Both the position numbers and the translations under genes were made by a program. The notes below the pieces were generated by a model that made no database searches, was not told the DNA's origin, and saw nothing but the letters and a program-made list of their open reading frames with translations. DNA of 64,000 nucleotides, taken from contig NZ_CP043474.1 of the NCBI RefSeq assembly GCF_008329645.1, positions 1,240,001 through 1,304,000 of the forward strand, given 5' to 3'. Source of the DNA: Mycolicibacterium grossiae. Lineage in GTDB: Bacteria; Actinomycetota; Actinomycetes; Mycobacteriales; Mycobacteriaceae. How positions within the stretch are numbered: position 1 is the first letter of the stretch; each line of letters begins with the position of its first letter. This document shows positions 27,860 through 37,507 of this stretch, one piece after another.

Positions 27860-28870
27860 ATGACACCCATGACGGAGGTCCAAGGACGCAGGTGGCACGA
27901 CGGCAAGCCCCAGGAGGGCTTCTCCTTCGAGGACATCTCGGACTGCCTGGGCGACGACCACGCGCTGGTGTGGGCCGACATCTACGACCCCGACCACGAG
28001 GCGCTCACCCGGCTGGCCGCCGAGCTGGGCCTCAACGTGTGGGCCGTCGAGGACGCGACCGCGCCCAAGGAGCGCACGAAGGCCAACGTCTACCGCTCGC
28101 ACACCTTCTTCACCGTGTACGCCGTCGACGTCCTCGATCCCGGTGACGAGACGTCGTCGATGCTCGTCAAGCACCGCATCTCGGCGTTCGTCCTGCCGCA
28201 GGGACTCATCACCGTCCGCCTGCCACCGGTACCCGGTGCCCGCGACTTCGACGTCGAGGAGGTGTCGCGGCGGTTCGACGAACTGGGTGGGCAGGAGCAC
28301 GGCGTGGGGGCGCTGGTGCACGGTCTGCTCGACGTCGTGGTCGACGGCCACTTCGAGGCCGTGCAGGCCCTCGACGACGCGATCGAGGGACTCGAGGACG
28401 AGCTGTTCGCCGACGAGGGGCCGATGCGCGGGCTGCAGCGGCGCACGTTCACCCTGCGCAAGGACCTCGTCGAGCTGCGGCGCATCGTGCTGCCGATGCG
28501 CGAGGTGGTCAGCGCCATCCAGCACCGCCGCCTGGACGCCAAGACCGCGCCCGACCTCGACCCGCTGTACGCCGATCTCTACGACCACGTGCTGCGTGCC
28601 TCGGAGTGGACCGAGTCGCTGCGCGACATGGTCACGACGGTGTTCGAGACCAACCTCTCGTTGCAGGACGCCCGGCTGAACATGGTGATGAAGAAACTGA
28701 CGTCCTGGGCGGCCATCATCGCGGTGCCGACGGCGGTCACCGGGTTCTACGGCCAGAACGTCAGCTACCCCGGCATCGACACCGTCACCGGCTTCATCAC
28801 CAGCACCGTCGTCATCCTGTTGCTGGTCGGCCTGCTGTACGTCAGCTTCAAGCGACGCGACTGGCTCTGA
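27860..28870 (+). CDS. CorA-family magnesium/divalent-cation transporter
   Basis: 336 residues from the ATG at 27860 with a GGGAGG RBS (a second ATG is three codons later). A large soluble N-terminal domain with a long helical stalk precedes two C-terminal membrane helices. The family signature appears as FYGQNVSYPG, with GQN replacing the usual GMN. The second helix is near residues 305-325 and the C-terminus is basic (SFKRRDWL). CorA proteins are pentameric Mg2+ channels; the GQN variant may alter ion choice. Confidence 0.88.
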   Translation: MTPMTEVQGRRWHDGKPQEGFSFEDISDCLGDDHALVWADIYDPDHEALTRLAAELGLNVWAVEDATAPKERTKANVYRSHTFFTVYAVDVLDPGDETSSMLVKHRISAFVLPQGLITVRLPPVPGARDFDVEEVSRRFDELGGQEHGVGALVHGLLDVVVDGHFEAVQALDDAIEGLEDELFADEGPMRGLQRRTFTLRKDLVELRRIVLPMREVVSAIQHRRLDAKTAPDLDPLYADLYDHVLRASEWTESLRDMVTTVFETNLSLQDARLNMVMKKLTSWAAIIAVPTAVTGFYGQNVSYPGIDTVTGFITSTVVILLLVGLLYVSFKRRDWL

Positions 28871-28982
28871 GGGCGCGCACGCCGTTCGTCTCCCGGCAAG
28901 CACCGCTCGCCGCGGCTAAGCGCACCGCTCACCGCATGAGGGGGTGGTACGGGGCGGTCTGAACGGATGGGACACTCTTCGC

Positions 28983-30509
28983 ATGCAGATCGGGATTCCG
29001 CGCGAGTCGCACCCGGGTGAGACGCGTGTCGCCGCCACGCCGGCGACCGTCGGTCAACTCCTCAAACTGGGCTATTCCGTCGTCGTCGAGTCCGGCGCCG
29101 GCGAGAAGGCCAGCTTCACCGATGCCGCCTACGTCGAGGCCGGTGCCACGACCGGCGACCCCTGGGCCAGCGACGTCGTCCTCAAGGTCAATGCCCCCAG
29201 CGATGATGAGATCGCCGGCCTGCGCGACGGGACGACGCTAGTCAGCTTGATCTCGCCGGCGCTGAACCCGGAGCTGGTCGAGAAGCTCTCGGCGCGGCCC
29301 GTCACGGTGCTCGCGATGGACGCCGTGCCGCGCATCTCCCGCGCGCAGTCGCTCGACGTGCTGTCCTCGATGGCGAACATCGCCGGCTACCGGGCCGTCA
29401 TCGAGGCGGCTCACGAGTTCGGCCGCTTCTTCACCGGGCAGGTGACCGCTGCGGGCAAGGTGCCGCCGGCGAAGGTGCTCGTCGTGGGTGCGGGCGTCGC
29501 GGGTCTGGCCGCCATCGGTGCGGCCGGCAGCCTCGGCGCCGTCGTGCGGGCCACCGACCCGCGTCCCGAGGTGGCCGACCAGGTCAAGTCGCTCGGCGGC
29601 GAGTACGTGTCGGTCGATCCCGCGGCCGCCGAGGTCTCGGCTACCGGCTACGCCAAGGAGATGGACGACGACTACAAGGCCCGTGAGGCGGCGCTGTACG
29701 CCGAACTCGCGTCCGACGTCGACATCATCATCACCACCGCCCTGATCCCGGGTCGGCCGGCGCCGCGCATCATCACCGCCGACATGGTGGCGTCGATGAA
29801 GGCGGGCAGCGTCATCGTCGACATGGCGGCGGCCAACGGCGGCAACGTCGAGGGCACGGTGAAGGACCAGGCGGTCGTCACCGACAACGGCGTGACGATC
29901 ATCGGCTACACCGACCTCGCCGGTCGGCTCCCGACGCAGGCCTCCCAGCTCTACGGCACCAACCTCGTCAACCTGCTGAAGCTGCTCACCCCGGAGAAGG
30001 ACGGCGAACTAGTCCTCGACTGGGACGACGTGGTGCAGCGCTCGGTGACCGTCGTCCGCAACGGCGAGACCACCTGGCCGCCGCCCCCGGTGCAGGTATC
30101 CGCGGCCCCGGCCGCCGCGACTCCCGCGGCGCCGGTCCAGGCGGCGAAGGCCAAGGAGCCGATGTCCACCGGACGCCGCCTCGGGCTGAGCCTCGCCGCG
30201 GCGGCCGTGCTGTTCGTGCTCATCGCGATCTCACCTGCGGCGCTGCAGGTGCACCTGACGGTGTTCGCGCTGGCGATCGTCATCGGCTACTACGTCATCG
30301 GCCACGTGCACCACGCGCTGCACACCCCGCTGATGTCGGTGACCAACGCGATCTCCGGAATCATCGTCGTCGGCGCGTTGCTGCAGATCGGGCAGCGTGA
30401 CACGGCGATCACCGCGCTGGCCGCGGTCGCGATCCTGCTGGCCAGCATCAACGTCTTCGGCGGCTTCGCGGTGACGCGTCGCATGCTCGGAATGTTCTCC
30501 CGCAGCTGA
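28983..30509 (+). CDS. pntA: NAD(P) transhydrogenase alpha subunit (fused PntAA-PntAB)
   Basis: 508 residues from the ATG at 28983. The NAD-binding domain I carries [18 protein letters not shown] and the Rossmann motif [13 protein letters not shown], with the RQD-loop equivalent region further on. An Ala/Pro linker at about 375-400 leads to four C-terminal membrane helices of domain IIa. In M. tuberculosis the two halves are separate genes (pntAa, pntAb); here they are one chain. It couples the proton gradient to hydride transfer from NADH to NADP+ together with PntB. Confidence 0.93.
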   Translation: MQIGIPRESHPGETRVAATPATVGQLLKLGYSVVVESGAGEKASFTDAAYVEAGATTGDPWASDVVLKVNAPSDDEIAGLRDGTTLVSLISPALNPELVEKLSARPVTVLAMDAVPRISRAQSLDVLSSMANIAGYRAVIEAAHEFGRFFTGQVTAAGKVPPAKVLVVGAGVAGLAAIGAAGSLGAVVRATDPRPEVADQVKSLGGEYVSVDPAAAEVSATGYAKEMDDDYKAREAALYAELASDVDIIITTALIPGRPAPRIITADMVASMKAGSVIVDMAAANGGNVEGTVKDQAVVTDNGVTIIGYTDLAGRLPTQASQLYGTNLVNLLKLLTPEKDGELVLDWDDVVQRSVTVVRNGETTWPPPPVQVSAAPAAATPAAPVQAAKAKEPMSTGRRLGLSLAAAAVLFVLIAISPAALQVHLTVFALAIVIGYYVIGHVHHALHTPLMSVTNAISGIIVVGALLQIGQRDTAITALAAVAILLASINVFGGFAVTRRMLGMFSRS

Positions 30510-30526
30510 GCCTGCCCGAAATCGGA

Positions 30527-31975
30527 ATGGAATCCATGTTCACGGTTGAGACTGCCGCCACGGCGGCCTACGTCGTCGCGGCCCTGCTGTTCATCCTCGC
30601 CCTCGCCGGCCTGTCCAAGCACGAGACGTCGAAGGCGGGCAACACCTTCGGCATGGCGGGCATGGCCGTGGCGCTCATCGCCACCGTCGGCCTCGCGCTC
30701 GACCGCCACATCGAGCCGCTGGGTCTCGGGCTGCTGGTCGGTGCCATGGCGATCGGCGCCGCGATCGGTCTGTGGCGCGCCCGGGTGGTCGAGATGACGG
30801 GCATGCCCGAACTCATCGCGCTGCTGCACAGCTTCGTCGGCCTGGCCGCGGTGCTGGTCGGCTGGAACGGCTACCTGCACGTCGAGGCGCATCCCGACGG
30901 CGCCGAGGCCGCGCACCTGGGTGCCGAGGGACTGCTCGGCATCCATTCGGCCGAGGTGTTCGTCGGCGTCTTCATCGGCGCGGTGACGTTCACCGGGTCC
31001 ATCGTCGCGAACCTCAAGCTGTCGGCGCGGATCAAGTCGACGCCGCTGATGCTGCCCGGCAAGAACGCCCTCAACGTCGGCGCGCTGGTGCTGTTCTTCG
31101 CGCTCACGGTGTGGTTCGTCGTCTCGCCCGCGCTGTGGTTGCTGATCGTCGTCACCGTGCTCGCGCTGCTGCTCGGCTGGCACCTGGTCGCGTCGATCGG
31201 CGGCGGTGACATGCCCGTCGTGGTGTCGATGCTCAACAGCTACTCGGGCTGGGCCGCCGCGGCGTCGGGCTTCCTGCTGTCCAACGACCTGCTGATCATC
31301 ACCGGCGCGCTCGTCGGCTCCTCCGGTGCCTACCTGTCCTACATCATGTGCAAGGCGATGAACCGGTCCTTCATCTCCGTCATCGCGGGCGGCTTCGGCA
31401 TCGAGGCCGGACCGTCCGAGGACAAGGACTACGGCGAGCACCGCGAGATCACCGCCGAGGGCGCGGCCGAACTGCTGAGTTCGGCGACCTCGGTGATCAT
31501 CACGCCCGGCTACGGCATGGCGGTGGCCCAGGCCCAGTACGGCGTCGCCGACCTCACCCGCAAGCTGCGCGAACGCGGCGTCGAGGTGCGCTTCGGCATC
31601 CACCCGGTCGCCGGCCGCCTGCCCGGCCACATGAACGTGCTGCTGGCCGAGGCGAAGGTGCCCTACGACATCGTGCTGGAGATGGACGAGATCAACGACG
31701 ACTTCGACGGCACGTCGGTCGTCCTCGTCATCGGCGCCAACGACACGGTCAACCCGGCCGCGTCGGAGGATCCCGGCTCCCCCATCGCCGGCATGCCGGT
31801 GCTCACGGTGTGGAACGCCGACAACGTCATCGTGTTCAAGCGGTCGATGGCGTCCGGCTACGCGGGCGTGCAGAACCCGCTGTTCTTCCGGGAGAACACC
31901 CAGATGCTGTTCGGCGACGCCAAGGACCGGGTCGACGCGATCAACGCCGCACTGGAGTCCCTCGTCAGAAACTAG
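30527..31975 (+). CDS. pntB: NAD(P) transhydrogenase beta subunit
   Basis: 482 residues from the ATG at 30527 (another ATG is three codons later). The N-terminal membrane domain has about eight to nine helices. The NADP-binding domain III has the [10 protein letters not shown] dinucleotide motif and the [17 protein letters not shown] end typical of PntB. It starts 17 bases after pntA. It forms the proton channel and NADP(H) site of the transhydrogenase, supplying NADPH for biosynthesis. Confidence 0.95.
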   Translation: MESMFTVETAATAAYVVAALLFILALAGLSKHETSKAGNTFGMAGMAVALIATVGLALDRHIEPLGLGLLVGAMAIGAAIGLWRARVVEMTGMPELIALLHSFVGLAAVLVGWNGYLHVEAHPDGAEAAHLGAEGLLGIHSAEVFVGVFIGAVTFTGSIVANLKLSARIKSTPLMLPGKNALNVGALVLFFALTVWFVVSPALWLLIVVTVLALLLGWHLVASIGGGDMPVVVSMLNSYSGWAAAASGFLLSNDLLIITGALVGSSGAYLSYIMCKAMNRSFISVIAGGFGIEAGPSEDKDYGEHREITAEGAAELLSSATSVIITPGYGMAVAQAQYGVADLTRKLRERGVEVRFGIHPVAGRLPGHMNVLLAEAKVPYDIVLEMDEINDDFDGTSVVLVIGANDTVNPAASEDPGSPIAGMPVLTVWNADNVIVFKRSMASGYAGVQNPLFFRENTQMLFGDAKDRVDAINAALESLVRN

Positions 31976-31986
31976 GATCTCCTAGC

Positions 31987-33126
31987 ATGCCCGTGGATCG
32001 CCTGCTGCCCACCGACGACGCCGCCGAACTGATCGCGCTGACGCGCGACGTCGCCGACAAGCTGCTCGACCCGATCGTGGACGAGCACGAGCGCCACGAG
32101 ACCTATCCCGACGGGCTGTTCGCGCAGCTCGGCGCGGCCGGGCTGCTGAGCCTGCCGCAGCCCGAGGAGTGGGGCGGCGGCGGTCAGCCGTTCGAGGTGT
32201 ACCTGCAGGTGCTCGAGGAGATCGCGGCGCGCTGGGCCGCGGTCGCGGTGGCGGTCAGCGTGCACAGCCTGTCGTCGCATCCGCTGCTGACATTCGGCAC
32301 CGACGAGCAGAAGCAGCGCTGGCTGCCCGGCATGCTCTCCGGTGACCAGATCGGCGCATACAGCCTCAGCGAACCGCAGGCCGGTTCCGACGCCGCCGCG
32401 CTGCGTTGCGCGGCCGTCGCCGACGGCGAGCAGTACGTCCTCAACGGCGCGAAGTCCTGGATCACGCACGGCGGTGTCGCCGACTTCTACACGCTGTTCG
32501 CCCGCACGGGCGAGGGCAGCAAGGGGATCAGCTGCTTCCTCGTCCCCGGCGACCTGCCCGGGCTGACGTTCGGCAAGCCCGAGGAGAAGATGGGGCTCGC
32601 GGCGATCCCCACCACCTCGGCGTTCTACGACAACGCGCGCCTCGACGCCGACCGGCGCATCGGCGCGGAGGGCCAGGGACTGCAGATCGCCTTCAGTGCG
32701 CTGGATTCCGGGCGGCTCGGCATCGCCGCCGTCGCGGTGGGCCTGGCTCAGGCCGCGCTCGACGAGGCCGTCCGCTACGCGCAGGAGCGCACCACGTTCG
32801 GCCGCAAGATCATCGACCACCAGGGCCTGGGGTTCCTGCTCGCCGACATGGCTGCCGCCGTCGTCAGCGCCCGCGCCACCTACCTCGACGCCGCCCGCCG
32901 CCGCGACCTCGGGCTGCCCTACGGTGCGCAGGCCAGCGTCGCGAAGCTGGTGTGCACCGACGCGGCGATGAAGGTGACGACCGACGCCGTGCAGGTGTTC
33001 GGCGGGGCCGGCTACACCCGCGACTACCGCGTCGAGCGGTACATGCGCGAAGCCAAGATCACGCAGATCTTCGAGGGCACCAACCAGATTCAGCGGCTGG
33101 TCATCGCCCGCGGGCTGGCCGGCTAG
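31987..33126 (+). CDS. acyl-CoA dehydrogenase
   Basis: 379 residues. FAD/substrate motifs include AYSLSEPQAGSDAAAL and WITHGGVADFY; the C-terminal signature FEGTNQIQRLVIARGLAG contains the catalytic Glu of short-chain-type dehydrogenases. It oxidises acyl-CoA to enoyl-CoA and passes electrons to ETF. It begins 11 bases after pntB, so it is probably co-transcribed with the transhydrogenase genes. Its stop overlaps the convergent histidine kinase stop by three bases. The chain-length preference is unknown. Confidence 0.92.
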   Translation: MPVDRLLPTDDAAELIALTRDVADKLLDPIVDEHERHETYPDGLFAQLGAAGLLSLPQPEEWGGGGQPFEVYLQVLEEIAARWAAVAVAVSVHSLSSHPLLTFGTDEQKQRWLPGMLSGDQIGAYSLSEPQAGSDAAALRCAAVADGEQYVLNGAKSWITHGGVADFYTLFARTGEGSKGISCFLVPGDLPGLTFGKPEEKMGLAAIPTTSAFYDNARLDADRRIGAEGQGLQIAFSALDSGRLGIAAVAVGLAQAALDEAVRYAQERTTFGRKIIDHQGLGFLLADMAAAVVSARATYLDAARRRDLGLPYGAQASVAKLVCTDAAMKVTTDAVQVFGGAGYTRDYRVERYMREAKITQIFEGTNQIQRLVIARGLAG

Positions 33127-34334
33127 GGCCGGTCCGGGACCTCCAGGTCCGGCTCCGGCGGCGAGGTGACCGTCACGACGGTCCCGCGCCCACCCGCGAT
33201 GTCCAGCGCGCCGCCCATCGCCTCGAAGCGCGCCAGCAGCGAGCCGAGGCCGATGTGCCCGTCGGCGACGCGTTCGGCGATCAGCGCGGGGTCGAAGCCG
33301 GTGCCGTCGTCGGACACGGTGAGCACCACCCGGTCCCCGGCGCGGTGCAGCGTCACCGACACCGTCTGGGCGTGGGCGTGCTTGTGCACGTTGGCCAGCA
33401 GTTCACGGGCGGCCCGGTACATCAGCGCCTGCGACGCCGGCTTGCCGACGTCGTCGACGTCGGCGGAGACCTCGTAGTCACCGCGGGACTCGAACTGCCG
33501 CACCAGCTCTCGGACACCGGCGGCCAGCCCGAGCTGTGCGAGTACTTGGGGATGCAGCTGCGTGACGGTGGAGCGCAGTCCGGTCGCGGTCTGCTGCAGC
33601 GCGTCGTAGACGAGGTCGAGCGCCGGGTCGGGGCTGCGCTCGCGGAGTTCGTCGACCTCCATCCGCGCGGCCAGCAGGTTCTGCAGCGGGCCGTCGTGCA
33701 GGTGCTCGGCGATCACGCGATTGTGCCGCTCGTCGGCGGCGAGCGCCTCGGCCACCAAGTGCCGGCGCACCTCCTGCAGGGCTTGGACGCGGGCTTGGCG
33801 GCGGGCGAGGAAGAAGCACAGCGCCGTGACGGCGACGGCCAGCCACAGCAGGAAGCCGAACTGGGTGTAGACGATGTCGGGCATGCCGACGTGGTCATCG
33901 CGCTTGGAGTAGACGATCCACGCCGCGAGGTAGCCGGTGGCGGCGCTGACGCCGAGGACGCCGGTGAGCAGCGGCCGGTCCTGGAAGGCCACCGAGATCG
34001 GCAGCAGAAAGAACACCGGCAGCAGCGCGGCGGTCGCGCCCCCGGACACCACGCACAGCACGACGACCACGAGCACGTCGATCGCGGTGGACGCCCAGTC
34101 GGCCCACCGCGGCACCGGTCCGCGCAGCACGATCACCACCCAGGTCGCGGCGGCGACGGCGTAACCACCGAGCACCATCGCGTACACCTCGGGCAGCCAG
34201 GAGTCGACGTCCCACACCCAGACCACCAGCGCCATGAGGACGATCAGCGGCAGCCGCAGGAATGCCGAGACGCGCACCGGGTCGGCGGCGAAGTAGCCGA
34301 GCAGGTTGCGGCGGGAATCGTTGCGAGCGGGCAC
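33123..34334 (-). CDS. sensor histidine kinase, NarL/HisKA_3 type
   Basis: 403 residues from the GTG at 34334, which overlaps the response regulator stop by one base (TAGTG); the longer open frame is not needed. About five or six membrane helices form the N-terminal sensor. The HisKA_3 dimerisation motif is RVIAEHLHDGPLQNLL, with the His before DGPLQ phosphorylated. The HATPase domain has the N box (ELLANVHKHAHA) and the G box SDDGTGFDP. The signal is unknown. It pairs with the upstream response regulator. Confidence 0.9.
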   Translation of the reverse strand: MPARNDSRRNLLGYFAADPVRVSAFLRLPLIVLMALVVWVWDVDSWLPEVYAMVLGGYAVAAATWVVIVLRGPVPRWADWASTAIDVLVVVVLCVVSGGATAALLPVFFLLPISVAFQDRPLLTGVLGVSAATGYLAAWIVYSKRDDHVGMPDIVYTQFGFLLWLAVAVTALCFFLARRQARVQALQEVRRHLVAEALAADERHNRVIAEHLHDGPLQNLLAARMEVDELRERSPDPALDLVYDALQQTATGLRSTVTQLHPQVLAQLGLAAGVRELVRQFESRGDYEVSADVDDVGKPASQALMYRAARELLANVHKHAHAQTVSVTLHRAGDRVVLTVSDDGTGFDPALIAERVADGHIGLGSLLARFEAMGGALDIAGGRGTVVTVTSPPEPDLEVPDRP

Positions 34335-34987
34335 TATTCGAGCAGTCCGCGGCGCATCGCCTCGGCGACGGCCGCGGCGCGGTCGCTGACGCCGAGCTTC
34401 TCGTAGAGCCGCTGCACGTGCGTCTTCACCGTCGACGGGGCGAGGAACAGCTCCTTGGCCATCGCGGGGATGGAGCCACCCGCGGCGATCATGCGCAGCA
34501 CCTCGCGTTCGCGCGGGCTCAGCGTCGGGCCGTCGTTCTCGCCGCGCTTGCGGATCTCGCCGGCCAGCCCGGCCGCAAGGCTCGGGGCGACGACGTCGCG
34601 GCCCTTCGCGCACTCCAGCACGGCGGTCACGAGTTCGGAGCGGCTCGACTCCTTCGGCAGGAAACCCGCCGCACCGTCCTGCAGCGCCTTGAACACGATC
34701 GCCGGCTCGTCGTGGGCGGAAAGCAACAGCACCCGAGTGGGCAGTTCGTCGCGGACGACGGCGGCGGCCACCTGCGCGCCGTCGAGTCCGGGCATGCGGT
34801 AGTCGAGCAGCGCGACGACGGGCCGGTGTTCGCGGATGGCCTCGAGGGCGGACATGCCGTCGTCGGCCTCGGCGACCACGTCGACGTAGCCGCTGTTGAC
34901 GAGCGCCCGGACGACACCGTCACGGAACATCGGGTGGTCGTCGCCGACGACGACGCGCACCTTGTCGATCTGCCCCGGGCCGGTCAC
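34334..34987 (-). CDS. response regulator, NarL/FixJ (LuxR-HTH) family
   Basis: 217 residues from a GTG. The receiver domain has the acidic pair in VVVGDDHPMFRDGV and the phosphoacceptor Asp in VALLDYRMPGLDG. The C-terminal LuxR-type HTH reads LSPREREVLRMIAAGGSIPAMAKELFLAPSTVKTHVQRLYEKLGV. It is co-transcribed with the kinase through a 1-base overlap. It lies between the espJ end of ESX-1 and the transhydrogenase block; any link to either is inference. Confidence 0.91.
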   Translation of the reverse strand: MTGPGQIDKVRVVVGDDHPMFRDGVVRALVNSGYVDVVAEADDGMSALEAIREHRPVVALLDYRMPGLDGAQVAAAVVRDELPTRVLLLSAHDEPAIVFKALQDGAAGFLPKESSRSELVTAVLECAKGRDVVAPSLAAGLAGEIRKRGENDGPTLSPREREVLRMIAAGGSIPAMAKELFLAPSTVKTHVQRLYEKLGVSDRAAAVAEAMRRGLLE

Positions 34988-35106
34988 CGCGTCAGCTTCG
35001 CACGAATCCCTGGCCGGGACCTGGCATTGCCGGCGGTCCCGCCGCGCCGAGTGTGCGGTGTCGGAGGCTCCGCGCGGCGCGTCGCGGGCGGACGCGCCAC
35101 TCGGGG

Positions 35107-35976
35107 CTAGAGGTCGGTGGGATCCGGCTTCGCGTGTCGGGGTGCGGCCGGGGCACGCCCGGCGTCCGGCACCGCCGTCGCGGGCGCAGCCGGCTCGGCG
35201 GCGTGCCTACCGGTCCCCTGTTCGCCGACCGGTGCACGTTCGCCGCCGGGCTGTCCCGTGGCGGCGGCAGCATCCTGCCGTGCATCGTCGGGGCGTGCAT
35301 CGTCGGGGCGTGCACTGTCCGGGCGTGCACCGTAGGGGGGTGCACCGTCGGGGCCGGGGCCCTCGCGGCCGTCGCCCTTCCCGTCACCGGCCAATTGGCT
35401 GATCTGCTGCACGCCCTGCATCGCGGTCTGCGGCATCGAACTCAGCGACCCGAGCGCCTGCTGCGGCAGCTGGGTCGCCTGGCTTGCCATCTGCATCGGC
35501 ATGCCCATCAGTTGCGACATCTGGCCCATCGCCCCGCCACCCCCGGCGGCGGGTGCGGATGCGGCGGGTGCGGATGCGGCGGATGCACCGCCCGCGCCGG
35601 CAGCACCGCCCCCGGCCGGCCCGCCCGTAGCACCGCCCCCGGCTGGCGCGCCCGTCTGGTCGAAGCGGTGCTTCTCGTATTCGGCCGCGAGATCGGCGTC
35701 GGTGCCCAGGTAGCGCGCCGCCGCGGTCTGGATGTTCTGGGCGGTCTGCGTCGCCGCCTCCTTGACCGCGGGCAGGCCCTCGATGATCGGGGTCTCCAAC
35801 GCCGGCAGCTTGGCGGCGATCGCCGCCGAGATGGCGTCGGCACCGGTCACCGGGAACCGCTCCGGCGGGTCGGGCAGCGCACGGGCCGACGTCTCGAGCT
35901 GAGCGCCCAACTGCTGCAACATCTCCGGGTCCACCCGCAGGATGCCACCGCCGCCTGCCGCGCTGCCGATCCCCAT
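35107..35976 (-). CDS. espJ: ESX-1 secretion-associated protein EspJ
   Basis: 289 residues. Residues 12-100 (RVDPEMLQQLGAQLE; PVTGADAISAAIAAKLPALE) follow the pattern I recall for Rv3878/EspJ: a helical, WXG100-like N-terminal domain. An Ala/Gly linker follows, then an M/Q-rich segment at 150-196 and a tail with ARPDDARPDDAR repeats. The repeats are encoded by 15-bp tandem DNA units at about 35276-35355. The start is one base after eccD1. EspJ is a presumed ESX-1 substrate; its role is not settled. It ends the ESX-1 gene run here. Confidence 0.83.
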   Translation of the reverse strand: MGIGSAAGGGGILRVDPEMLQQLGAQLETSARALPDPPERFPVTGADAISAAIAAKLPALETPIIEGLPAVKEAATQTAQNIQTAAARYLGTDADLAAEYEKHRFDQTGAPAGGGATGGPAGGGAAGAGGASAASAPAASAPAAGGGGAMGQMSQLMGMPMQMASQATQLPQQALGSLSSMPQTAMQGVQQISQLAGDGKGDGREGPGPDGAPPYGARPDSARPDDARPDDARQDAAAATGQPGGERAPVGEQGTGRHAAEPAAPATAVPDAGRAPAAPRHAKPDPTDL

Positions 35977-35977
35977 G

Positions 35978-37507
35978 TCAGAACCGCAAATTCCGGAGCA
36001 GGTCGTACACGCTGGCGATCCACAGCAGCATCGGGATCACCGCGGCGATCGCGACGCCGTCGAGCAGCTCGAGGATCCGCTTGGTCACCGGCGACACCCG
36101 ACGCACGCCATCGGTGGCACCGATGACGATGAGGGCGACGACCGCCGCGGCGCCGTACCCCGTCAGCACCAGCCAGGCATCCTGGGGGTCCCACGAACTG
36201 AGGCGCACCGCGATGCCGGTGGGGATCGCCACGACGGCGGCGAGAAGCGCCCAGGCGCAGCACCGTTCGGCGTACAGCCGGGAACGGAAGCCACAGACCG
36301 CGGTGACCAGACCGGCGACCACCAGGCTGTGCCAGAAGAAGTGGCCCTCGACCACCACGGTGATCGCGCCGGCCGCCAGCACCACCGCACCGGCACCGAC
36401 GAAGCCGATCAACAGCTGCTTGGCGAGCGTGCTGCGTTCGGTCAGCCGGGCGGCGGACTCGGGCACCGAGGCGATGATGGCCCGCCACGTCGGTGACTCC
36501 TCGTCGGTCGGGTCGGGCGCGGACACCGGGTCGAGCAGCTCGTCGTTGTGCACCGTCTCGCCGGGCGCGGGGATCGGCGGCAGCGCGATGCGGGCGACCG
36601 CGACGGTCAGCTTCGCGGCGTTCGTGACCACCATCAGCCCGAACGCGATGGCGCCCGCGGGCACCCAGTAGGCCCAGCCGTAGCCGTACGCGACGGCCGC
36701 GGCGGTCACGGCGATCGCCGCCACCGCCAGGAACGACGCGATCTCGGCGCGCTTGCGCGGCCCGCCGCGCGTGGCCAATACCAGCAGCAGCACCATGGCC
36801 GCCGCGCCGGCGATGTTGGGCGCCCCCAGACCGTCGATGCCGCGGGGCAGCGGGACGGCCAGCGCGACCGCGCCGGCGAGCAGCGGCGTCGCGGCGACGA
36901 GCAGGCTCTCGCACAAAGCGACGTTGCCGTAGCGGTTCCGCGCGAGCATGCTGCCGCCGAGCACGGCCAGCCCCAGCACGGCCAACGCCACCGTCCACCA
37001 CCAGCCGTGGCCCGTCGCCGACCACGCCCGCAGCACGGAGACCGTCAGCACCACCGCCACGACGGGGATCGCCAGGCCGACGAAGCGGTTGAGGGCGGTC
37101 CGGTCGAACTCGGGTGACTCATCGAGTACGGCGATGGCGTCGATGACGTCCTCGACCAGCGGCCGGTACCGCTCGGTGCGGCTCACCGACACCAGCGTCA
37201 GTAGTGAGCCGTCGACGACCCCGGCCTCGTCCAGCGACTCGGACGACTTCAGCGGCGGCGCGCCGGGCCGGGCGAACGCCCACGTGCCCTGCGCGGCGAA
37301 GTCGAAGCCCTCGAGCACGTCCTTGGGCGAGTCCTCGAGCAGCTCGCCGAGAACGGCGACCGTCTCGTCGATGTAGGTCTCGACGGGCGCGGCCGCGGGC
37401 AACACCAGGTCGGTCATCCGCCGGCCGGTGAGGATGGTGACCCGCGTGGTCGACGGCCGGCCGGGCGTGACCCCGGACGCGTTCGGTGCCGGTGCGGTGG
37501 TGGTCAC
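35978..37507 (-). CDS. eccD1: type VII secretion integral membrane protein EccD1
   Basis: 509 residues from the GTG at 37507, overlapping the espI stop as GTGA; the longer open frame upstream is an artefact. The N-terminal ubiquitin-like (YukD) domain spans about residues 20-105, followed by about 11 membrane helices, with the cytoplasmic linker at about 325-360 (HNDELLDPVSAPDPTDEES). EccD forms the membrane vestibule of the ESX-1 channel with EccB, EccC and EccE. M. tuberculosis EccD1 is about 511 residues. Confidence 0.95.
   Translation of the reverse strand: MTTTAPAPNASGVTPGRPSTTRVTILTGRRMTDLVLPAAAPVETYIDETVAVLGELLEDSPKDVLEGFDFAAQGTWAFARPGAPPLKSSESLDEAGVVDGSLLTLVSVSRTERYRPLVEDVIDAIAVLDESPEFDRTALNRFVGLAIPVVAVVLTVSVLRAWSATGHGWWWTVALAVLGLAVLGGSMLARNRYGNVALCESLLVAATPLLAGAVALAVPLPRGIDGLGAPNIAGAAAMVLLLVLATRGGPRKRAEIASFLAVAAIAVTAAAVAYGYGWAYWVPAGAIAFGLMVVTNAAKLTVAVARIALPPIPAPGETVHNDELLDPVSAPDPTDEESPTWRAIIASVPESAARLTERSTLAKQLLIGFVGAGAVVLAAGAITVVVEGHFFWHSLVVAGLVTAVCGFRSRLYAERCCAWALLAAVVAIPTGIAVRLSSWDPQDAWLVLTGYGAAAVVALIVIGATDGVRRVSPVTKRILELLDGVAIAAVIPMLLWIASVYDLLRNLRF

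Noticed and set aside
29600..29800. Possible regulatory RNA within pntA suggested by repeated GACGTCGAC-like bases
   Set aside because: It is ordinary high-GC codon use in a conserved coding region.
35276..35355. 15-bp tandem repeats as a CRISPR or attachment site
   Set aside because: They are in frame within espJ and encode ARPDDAR-type repeats.
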